A stretch of 64,000 nucleotides of DNA. It comes from an uncultured SAR86 cluster bacterium (lineage in GTDB: Bacteria > Pseudomonadota > Gammaproteobacteria > Magnimaribacterales > D2472). Where the stretch lies: positions 62,001 through 126,000 of the forward strand of contig CACJJI010000003.1 in NCBI GenBank assembly GCA_902593675.1, read 5' to 3'. A program made the position numbers and the translations under genes. The number at the start of each line of letters is the position of its first letter. The stretch's first letter is position 1. The notes below the pieces were generated by a model. That model saw only the letters and a program-made list of their open reading frames with translations. It did no database searches and was not told the DNA's origin. This document shows, in pieces, positions 54,112 to 64,000 of the stretch.

Positions 54112-55553
54112 TGAATTTCAAATCAATTTTTAATTTGTTAGGCATTTTGCTAGGAATATTTAGTCTTTCATTTATACCGCCTTTGGTGCTTACTTTTGTA
54201 TATAGCGAGTCTGGCACAGAGATATTTTTGTACTCTTTCATATTTTTTTCTATTTTAGGCACATCAATATGGGCAGCCACTCGTCAACAAAATTTACCTC
54301 TGAATATTTCTGATGGTTTTATTATTACTACTTTATTTTGGGTTGTTCTGGCTTGCGCTGGGTCAGTTCCGTTTTACTTTTTTGGTCTTGGCATCAGCGA
54401 TGCAATTTTTGAATCAGTTTCAGGAATTACGACAACTGGCGCTACAACGATTGTCGGTTTAGACAACCTTCCAAAATCAATTCTTTTGTATCGGCAGCTT
54501 CTTCAATGGATAGGTGGAATGGGTTTGATAGTTTTGGCCGTAGCAGTAATGCCAGCTCTAGGAATCGGTGGGGGGCAGCTTTATAAAATGGAGCTTCCAG
54601 GAAGCCATGGCAATCAAAAACTTACACCAAAAATAACAGATAGTGCTAAAGCTTTGTGGAAAATATATGTTGGTCTCACATTATTATGCGCAACATTATA
54701 TTTGCTTTCTGGGATGAGTTTATTTGACTCAGTTGCCCATAGCTTAAGCACTGTTGCGGGGGGCGGATTTTCAACACATGATCAAAGCATTGGATTCTTT
54801 AATAGCGCATTAATAGAAACAGTTTGCATTATTTTTATGTTACTTTCAGCTGCCTCGTTTGCTGTGCATTACGCAGCAATATTTGGAGGAAAGCCCTTGA
54901 AATATTTTTATGATTCTGAGTTTAGGTTTTTTATGTCTGTTGTACTGCTGATAATTCTAGTCTCATTAGCTATTCATGTTATAAGTAACTCATATCCGGA
55001 TGTTTTTTCTGCCATTGGTTCAACTGTTTTTCATACTGTTTCGATAGTTACAACATCAGGTTTTACTACGGAAAACTTCTCTCTTTGGCCAGGTTTTCTA
55101 CCATATCTTTTGCTAGTTGGTGCATTTATGGGAGCATGCTCTCAGTCTGTTGGTGGTGGGATTAAAGCATGGCGAGTATTAATTATGATTAACCAAGCAT
55201 ACAAGGAAATATTAAAGACCATCCACCCAAATGCTGTCCACACCTCTAAGATTGGCACCAAAGTAATTGATGCAAAAATTGCAGAAAAGGTTTGGGGATT
55301 TTTTTCTATCTACGTATTTATATTTATGTTTCTTCTCATGGCAATGCTCGGCACAGGATTAACCTTTGAGACCGCATTTTCTGCAGTTGGTGCGTGCTTG
55401 AATAATTTGGGTCCGGGTCTAGGTGATGTTGCTAGCAACTACACACAAGTAAGCGAACTTGGAAAAATTATTTTGTGTTTTGCTATGATTCTAGGAAGGT
55501 TAGAAATCTTTACACTGCTTGTGCTATTTACGCCTGCTTTTTGGCGCCGCTAG
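54111..55553 (+). CDS. trkH: Trk potassium transporter membrane subunit TrkH
   Basis: The 480-residue protein has ten membrane segments. Four pore-loop repeats are visible as SVSGITTTGATT, SLSTVAGGGFST, HTVSIVTTSGFTT and GACLNNLGPGLG. QWIGGMGLIVLAVAVMP follows the first. It forms the potassium channel with TrkA. The stop overlaps the convergent acyltransferase stop by 4 bases. Confidence 0.96.
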   Translation: MNFKSIFNLLGILLGIFSLSFIPPLVLTFVYSESGTEIFLYSFIFFSILGTSIWAATRQQNLPLNISDGFIITTLFWVVLACAGSVPFYFFGLGISDAIFESVSGITTTGATTIVGLDNLPKSILLYRQLLQWIGGMGLIVLAVAVMPALGIGGGQLYKMELPGSHGNQKLTPKITDSAKALWKIYVGLTLLCATLYLLSGMSLFDSVAHSLSTVAGGGFSTHDQSIGFFNSALIETVCIIFMLLSAASFAVHYAAIFGGKPLKYFYDSEFRFFMSVVLLIILVSLAIHVISNSYPDVFSAIGSTVFHTVSIVTTSGFTTENFSLWPGFLPYLLLVGAFMGACSQSVGGGIKAWRVLIMINQAYKEILKTIHPNAVHTSKIGTKVIDAKIAEKVWGFFSIYVFIFMFLLMAMLGTGLTFETAFSAVGACLNNLGPGLGDVASNYTQVSELGKIILCFAMILGRLEIFTLLVLFTPAFWRR

Positions 55554-56413
55554 ATTTTGTAGATATCTTTAGGCTCTTTTGAGAGCTTTCTAAATTTTTT
55601 ATATTCCCAAGAATATTCTTCTGGAGATTTTTTAATCTCATTTTCCATTTCTAAGTTCATAATATCAACACCATTATTTGTATAGATCTTCTTGTCAGGT
55701 TTTTTGAAATTTATAATATGGCCAAGACCGTTTTCATAGGATAAATATGACATAAGAATTTTTTTGTTAGATTTCCTTGCTAGCTTTGGAGCAAGGGAAA
55801 ACGAATAACACTCGTGGCCAAAAAAAGTTGAATAGACTCCAAGTCCGTCAGCTGGAACTTGATCAGATGCCATACAGGTCATCTGATTTCTTTCTAAAGA
55901 ATGAAGAATAGATTTTACTCCTCCTATTCCGGTTTCAACCATTTTGCAATCTCCTTCTTCTCTAAATTTTTTTACGAACTTATTGATGGGTCTTAATTTA
56001 ATTTTTTTATAAAGGGTTGTGTTTGGTCTTTGAGAGCTAAGCCACCTAAGCAAGAAATCAATGCTTCTATTATGAAGAGCAAAAATTATTAGGCCGCTCT
56101 CCTGATTAGGATTGTGGAATAAAAATCTATTGTTAATTTTTTTTGTTTCATAGATTATTTTTTTGCTGGAACGAGACCAAGTGTATAAAGTTTCATAAAA
56201 ACTTTTTAATGTTTCTTTGTAACTTTCTTTAGCGAGCAAATCTAATTCATGAACCGATAGACTCCTGAAAGCAATAGATAAGTTTTTCTTAGTCACCCTA
56301 AATAAAGGCAGAAATCTTAAGATGAATATGGGTATAACCTTAAATACAGTATCAAAGATGAAGAATGCCAACCTCAGAGGAAAAATGGTAAAAATATAAA
56401 AAATTATTTTCAT
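55550..56413 (-). CDS. LpxL/LpxM-family lysophospholipid/lipid A acyltransferase
   Basis: The 287-residue protein has an N-terminal membrane anchor, then the HX4D site HNRSID (114-119) and the SDQVPADG block typical of lipid A late acyltransferases (HtrB/LpxL). It likely adds a secondary acyl chain to lipid A. In Pseudomonas a homologous gene lies near glyQS in the same region. Family specificity is uncertain. It converges on trkH and diverges from the GlyRS gene. Confidence 0.85.
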   Translation of the reverse strand: MKIIFYIFTIFPLRLAFFIFDTVFKVIPIFILRFLPLFRVTKKNLSIAFRSLSVHELDLLAKESYKETLKSFYETLYTWSRSSKKIIYETKKINNRFLFHNPNQESGLIIFALHNRSIDFLLRWLSSQRPNTTLYKKIKLRPINKFVKKFREEGDCKMVETGIGGVKSILHSLERNQMTCMASDQVPADGLGVYSTFFGHECYSFSLAPKLARKSNKKILMSYLSYENGLGHIINFKKPDKKIYTNNGVDIMNLEMENEIKKSPEEYSWEYKKFRKLSKEPKDIYKI

Positions 56414-56552
56414 GCAAACTTTTCTTTCATTATTATCCTTTAATTAACTATTTTATAGCCTTATCTAAGAAGAGTTGCACAAAATCTATATAGATATGAA
56501 TAAAATAACTGCATAATATAGTCTTCTCGAAAATGAAATATAAAGGTTTATC

Positions 56553-57914
56553 TTGACAGCAAAAACAATGGAAGAACTGGTAGCTCTCTGCAAAAGAAGG
56601 GGATTTATATTTCAGTCAAATGAAATTTATGGTGGCTTACAAGGCCTATATGATTACGGACCATTAGGCGTTGAGCTCAAAAATAACTTGAAGCAGTCAT
56701 GGTGGAGAGAAATGGTTTTTGATAGAGATGATGTAGAGGGCTTAGATGCGTCAATATTAACAAAGCCAAATGTCCTAAAATTCTCAGGGCACGAAGACAC
56801 TTTTACCGACCCACTTGTAGATTGTAGAGACTGTAAATCTAGGTGGCGAGCCGATCAACTAAAGTTAGATAAATGCCCATCCTGTGGATCAAAGAACCTA
56901 ACAGATCCAAGGCCATTTAATCTCATGTTTAAAACATCCGTAGGCCCGGTAGAGGACAAAGATTCTTTTGCTTATTTAAGGCCCGAAACAGCGCAACATA
57001 TTTTTACAAACTTCAAAAACGTTGTAGATTCAACATCTAAGCAACTTCCGTTTGGAATAGCGCAAATAGGCAAAGCTTTTAGAAACGAGATTACTCCAAG
57101 AAATTTTGTATTTAGGGTAAGAGAATTTGAGCAGATGGAGCTTGAGTTTTTTGTCGATCCTGGTACAGATGAGCAATGGCATGAGTCCTGGGTAGAGTCA
57201 AGATTAAGTTGGTGGGATGAGCAAGGGGTGAGTAGAAAAAATCTTGAGCTTTATCACGTCCCTGAAGATGAGCTTGCTCATTATTCAAAAGCGACGGTTG
57301 ATATAATGTATAAATTTCCTCACGGACTAGAAGAGCTCGAGGGTATTGCTAACCGAACAGACTTTGATTTGGGATCACACAGCAAAAATCAGGCTGATTT
57401 GGATATTCAATCTAATGTTTTAGAAAACAATGAATCAAATGCAAGGCTAGCAACACAAGACCAAGAAACAAAAAAATGGACTGTTCCATATGTGATTGAG
57501 CCATCAGCAGGGGTTGATAGGGGTGTTCTTGCTGTGCTCAATGAAGCTTATAAAGTTGAAGAACTTGATGATGGTAAAACTAGAACGGTTCTAAATCTCA
57601 AACCTCACCTTTCGCCAATAAAAGCAGCAGTTATACCGCTTAAAAAAAATCACGAAGGTTTGGTAGATACGGCGTCAAATATAAAAAAAGATCTGCAAAA
57701 ACTTAGGCTCGGCAGGGTCTTGCTTGAAAACTCAGGAAATATTGGCAAAAGCTATAGGCGTCACGATGAAATTGGAACACCATTGTGTATAACCGTAGAT
57801 TTTGAAACCCTCGAGGATGAGTCAGTAACTGTTCGAGATAGGAATACAATGCAACAAACAAGGATAGAGATATCAAAACTCTCAAAGTATTTAGAGGACA
57901 TGATATTAAAGTAG
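56553..57914 (+). CDS. glyS: Glycyl-tRNA synthetase, single-chain (alpha2) type, TTG start
   Basis: The 453-residue class II synthetase is the homodimeric GlyRS form. Blocks seen: [26 protein letters not shown], a zinc-like [12 protein letters not shown]...[52 protein letters not shown] and a C-terminal anticodon-binding domain. The start TTG at 56553 has AAAGG 6 bases upstream; the ATG at 56568 would cut five residues. Most gammaproteobacteria use the two-subunit glyQ/glyS enzyme, and here the single-chain gene sits in that very position. Confidence 0.95.
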   Translation: MTAKTMEELVALCKRRGFIFQSNEIYGGLQGLYDYGPLGVELKNNLKQSWWREMVFDRDDVEGLDASILTKPNVLKFSGHEDTFTDPLVDCRDCKSRWRADQLKLDKCPSCGSKNLTDPRPFNLMFKTSVGPVEDKDSFAYLRPETAQHIFTNFKNVVDSTSKQLPFGIAQIGKAFRNEITPRNFVFRVREFEQMELEFFVDPGTDEQWHESWVESRLSWWDEQGVSRKNLELYHVPEDELAHYSKATVDIMYKFPHGLEELEGIANRTDFDLGSHSKNQADLDIQSNVLENNESNARLATQDQETKKWTVPYVIEPSAGVDRGVLAVLNEAYKVEELDDGKTRTVLNLKPHLSPIKAAVIPLKKNHEGLVDTASNIKKDLQKLRLGRVLLENSGNIGKSYRRHDEIGTPLCITVDFETLEDESVTVRDRNTMQQTRIEISKLSKYLEDMILK

Positions 57915-57974
57915 ACAAAAGTTTATATTTTATAGGTTAAGATAATTAATATAGTTATATTTTATTTTATTTTT

Positions 57975-61647
<3,673 letters not shown>

Positions 61648-61651
61648 TAAC

Positions 61652-62749
61652 CTAAATAAGGAGTGGCATTACGACATATTTAGGGCTATCACTTCCTGGG
61701 GGTGTAAGTAGGCAACTTTTATCTGACCCGAAAAAATTAATATGGCATGTATCAGTTTGCATGTGCGACATTATCTCTTGGAGGTAAGTAACATTGAATG
61801 CAATATCTAATTCTTCACCGCTATATGAAGCTGGAAAAAATTCTTCAGCTTCTTCTTGCTCTGGATTGTTTGCTGAAATTCTCACACCATCGGTAGAAGT
61901 AATTAATCGGATGCCTTTATATTTTTCACTTGATAGAACTGATACTCTGCTTAAGGTTTCTGAAAAATCTTTTACATTAATCTCTAAAACCGAACTTTCG
62001 CCCGAGGGAATTACCTGTTGATAATCTGGAAATTTACCATCTATTAATTTGCTTTTAAAGATTAGACTTCCTACTGTGAGCTCCAATGAAGCCTCATTAA
62101 TTTTTAATTCAGCATCACCATCTTCATCAGATAAAAATTTTGCTATTTCATTAATTGACTTTCTTGGGATAATTCCTGAAAAAGAGTTATCAGATTGGGT
62201 GGGGAGATTTGCAACTGCCAACCTATGAGCATCTGTGGTGACGGCAGTTATTTCTCCTTCTTTAATTGATAAATACAAGCCATTTAAATAATGTCTCCAG
62301 TCCTGATTGCCCATGGCAAAAGATGTATGTTTTATAAGATCTCTTAAATCCTTTGCAGGGATAATGAGTGGGGAGTCTCCAGAGTCAATATCAAAAACAG
62401 GGAAGTCAATACTGGGAAGTGTTGATAGTGAGTACTTACCATATGTAGTTTTAATGTTTAATTTATCCCCGTTTAAATATAGATTTATTTCCTCTCCATC
62501 TGGGATTAATCGGCAGAGTTCATTTAATTTTTTTGCTGAGGTTGTTGTTTTGCCTGGTGATTCTTGATGAGATAAAGGGCCGCTTGTTGTAACTTCAGAC
62601 TCAAGATCAGTTGCTGTTAATTTGAAGGCATTTTCATCCACCTCCAATAGGACATTAGCAAGTATTGGAAGTGTTTGTCTTTTTTCTACTACACCCAAGG
62701 TAGTATTAAGAGCTGAAACGATGTCCTCTTTTTTAACGGTTATTTTCAT
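61652..62749 (-). CDS. dnaN: DNA polymerase III beta sliding clamp
   Basis: The 365-residue protein has three repeated clamp folds: KLNELCRLIPDGEEI, RHYLNGLYLSI, and AYSGEELDIAFNVTYLQEIM; C-terminal KYVVMPLL is the family ending. It begins directly after the dnaA stop without a gap, so dnaA-dnaN-recF-gyrB forms one block. Confidence 0.97.
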   Translation of the reverse strand: MKITVKKEDIVSALNTTLGVVEKRQTLPILANVLLEVDENAFKLTATDLESEVTTSGPLSHQESPGKTTTSAKKLNELCRLIPDGEEINLYLNGDKLNIKTTYGKYSLSTLPSIDFPVFDIDSGDSPLIIPAKDLRDLIKHTSFAMGNQDWRHYLNGLYLSIKEGEITAVTTDAHRLAVANLPTQSDNSFSGIIPRKSINEIAKFLSDEDGDAELKINEASLELTVGSLIFKSKLIDGKFPDYQQVIPSGESSVLEINVKDFSETLSRVSVLSSEKYKGIRLITSTDGVRISANNPEQEEAEEFFPASYSGEELDIAFNVTYLQEIMSHMQTDTCHINFFGSDKSCLLTPPGSDSPKYVVMPLLI

Positions 62750-64000
62750 TTAGTTTGTTAAGGTCCTGTTTAGATTTCTATAATCTTCTTCAAGCGAAGG
62801 AATTTCTTTTCTCAGTTCTTTAATCTTACTACAAGCATGTAAAACAGTTGTATGATCTCTTCCGTTAAATGCTTCTCCAATTTCAGGAAGGCTGTGATTT
62901 GTTAATTCTTTTGTTAAGGCCATAGCCAGTTGTCTTGGTCTTGTTATGGATCTGCTTCTTCGTTTTGATAAAAGATCAGATAATTTAATGTTGTAATATT
63001 CCGCCACGGTTTTTTGTATATTGTCTATACTTACCATTTTTGCAGAAATAACAAAAAGATCTTTTAACGCCTCTTTTACAAATGGGATGTCTATATCTTG
63101 ATTTGCAAATCTTGAGTTTGCAACCACCCTTTTCAACGCCCCTTCTAACTCCCTAATGTTTGATCTAATCCTTTGGGCTATATATATAGCGCAATCATCT
63201 GGTAGGCTAACCCCCATTGAGTTAGCCTTACTTAATAGCACTGCGGCACGCGTTTCAAGCTCTGGCGGCTCAATAATAACAGGCAAACCCCAGCCAAGCC
63301 TTGATTTTAAGCGCTCTTCAAGCCCATCTATTTCTTTGGGATACTTATCACAAGTTAAAATCATTTGATGATTGCGATCAAGAAGCGCGTTGAATGTATG
63401 AAAAAACTCCTCTTGAGACTGCTCTTTTCCAGCAAAAAACTGGATATCATCAATTAGGAGGGCTTCCGCGTTCCTATAAAACTCTTTAAACTCGCTCATA
63501 GCCCCAAGCTGAAGGGCTTTCACCATATCTGCAACAAATTTTTCAGAATGAACATAAACTATCCTTTTTGAGTTATCTGACCTAAGTATTTCGTTGCCCA
63601 CAGCGTGCATTAAGTGTGTTTTTCCAAGGCCCACCCCGCCATAGATAAATAATGGGTTGTAATCTCCTTTAGGGTTAGCCGCAACCTGTTTTGCGGCCGC
63701 TAAAGCCATGTGATTAGATTTTCCTTCTACAAAAGTATTGAAAGTAAAGCTTTGAACGAGCCCAGGTGTGTTTTCCTCTGTGACGTTAAGTTTATCAACA
63801 AATGTTGACTTATCCAGGGTTTTAAATTTTACATTGAGGGATTCATTAGACTTATTTACTAAGCTTTCGATGATTTGGCCTAAGTTTTCTTTTACATATG
63901 TAAGAACAAAATCGTTTGGAGCGCTGATTTCAAGATCATTTTTATTAATATCGGCTCGCAGGGGTTTAATCCAGGTGTTAAACTCTTCTTGTGACAGTTT
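62750..64000 (-). CDS. dnaA: Chromosomal replication initiator DnaA, 5' end outside window
   Basis: The frame is open to base 64000; 416 residues are visible, lacking roughly the first 10-15. Domain I shows [11 protein letters not shown] and [12 protein letters not shown]. Domain III is AAA+ with [13 protein letters not shown] (Walker A) and [12 protein letters not shown] (Walker B), [11 protein letters not shown]-type sensor region [14 protein letters not shown]. Domain IV has the DnaA signature [16 protein letters not shown]. The likely start and oriC lie beyond the right edge. It directly precedes dnaN. Confidence 0.96.
   Translation of the reverse strand, partial: KLSQEEFNTWIKPLRADINKNDLEISAPNDFVLTYVKENLGQIIESLVNKSNESLNVKFKTLDKSTFVDKLNVTEENTPGLVQSFTFNTFVEGKSNHMALAAAKQVAANPKGDYNPLFIYGGVGLGKTHLMHAVGNEILRSDNSKRIVYVHSEKFVADMVKALQLGAMSEFKEFYRNAEALLIDDIQFFAGKEQSQEEFFHTFNALLDRNHQMILTCDKYPKEIDGLEERLKSRLGWGLPVIIEPPELETRAAVLLSKANSMGVSLPDDCAIYIAQRIRSNIRELEGALKRVVANSRFANQDIDIPFVKEALKDLFVISAKMVSIDNIQKTVAEYYNIKLSDLLSKRRSRSITRPRQLAMALTKELTNHSLPEIGEAFNGRDHTTVLHACSKIKELRKEIPSLEEDYRNLNRTLTN

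Noticed and set aside
56414-56552. Glycine riboswitch or T-box before the GlyRS gene
   Set aside because: No conserved core motif was recognised in 139 bases; only AT-rich sequence.
62749-62751. oriC or DnaA boxes between dnaA and dnaN
   Set aside because: There is no intergenic sequence there; the origin is probably beyond the right edge.

Overview
The window is a 64 kb piece of a gene-dense, AT-rich gammaproteobacterial chromosome lying beside the replication origin. About 60 protein genes are supported, with many 1-17 bp overlaps. No intergenic gap exceeds 300 bases; the longest is 289, at 20208-20496. I see no tRNA, rRNA, insertion sequence, prophage or CRISPR array. Gene order repeatedly matches origin-proximal blocks I remember from Pseudomonas, compacted here: dnaA-dnaN-recF-gyrB-plsC-GlyRS-lpxL-like; trkA-fmt-def, tsaC-hemF-aroE; the coxB to sco block; dsbA-c4-engB-polA; lptM-lysA-dapF-DUF484-xerC-HAD; ubiE-ubiJ-ubiB-tatABC. 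Base composition, compaction and a TonB-dependent outer membrane receptor suggest a streamlined marine gammaproteobacterium of the SAR86 type. That placement is inference.

Layout. 1-6870: PhoD-like phosphatase fragment, orn, rsgA, ubiquinone genes ubiE-ubiJ-ubiB, and tatABC. 6867-13243 (minus): LOG-family hydrolase, acyl-CoA dehydrogenase, dtd, class I aldolase, pgk, tkt. 13336-20207 (minus): metH followed by a vitamin B12 group (btuB-like receptor, cobO, DUF6580 membrane protein). 20497-23952 (plus): metF, metK, ahcY. 23994-28574 (plus): lptM, lysA, dapF, DUF484, xerC, a HAD hydrolase and ubiK. 28567-34718: cytochromes c5 and c4, dsbA, engB, a Coq4-like protein, polA and dsbB. 34887-39845: pckA, gshA, a quinone-oxidoreductase-like protein and a phosphatase-like protein. 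39842-48042: a complete aa3-type cytochrome oxidase and assembly cluster. 48199-55553: yheV, aroE, hemF, tsaC, purE, def, fmt, trkA, trkH. 55550-64000: an LpxL-like acyltransferase, single-chain GlyRS, plsC, gyrB, recF, dnaN and the dnaA fragment.

The most notable find is in the 289-bp metH-metF intergenic region. Each divergent transcript appears to begin with its own SAM-II-type riboswitch, and each has a good sigma70-like promoter ending a few bases before the aptamer. metH, metF, metK and ahcY together form the activated methyl cycle. The B12 receptor, adenosyltransferase and putative transporter follow metH with no cobalamin riboswitch visible, so SAM sensing might also set corrinoid acquisition.

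Other points: a 14-bp perfect parS-like palindrome encoded in the last codons of recF; a single-chain GlyRS where glyQ-glyS normally sit; a terminator-like hairpin covering the start of the tiny lipoprotein gene lptM; a short GyrB; no rsmB between fmt and trkA; DapF active-site motif changes; and several TTG/GTG starts.
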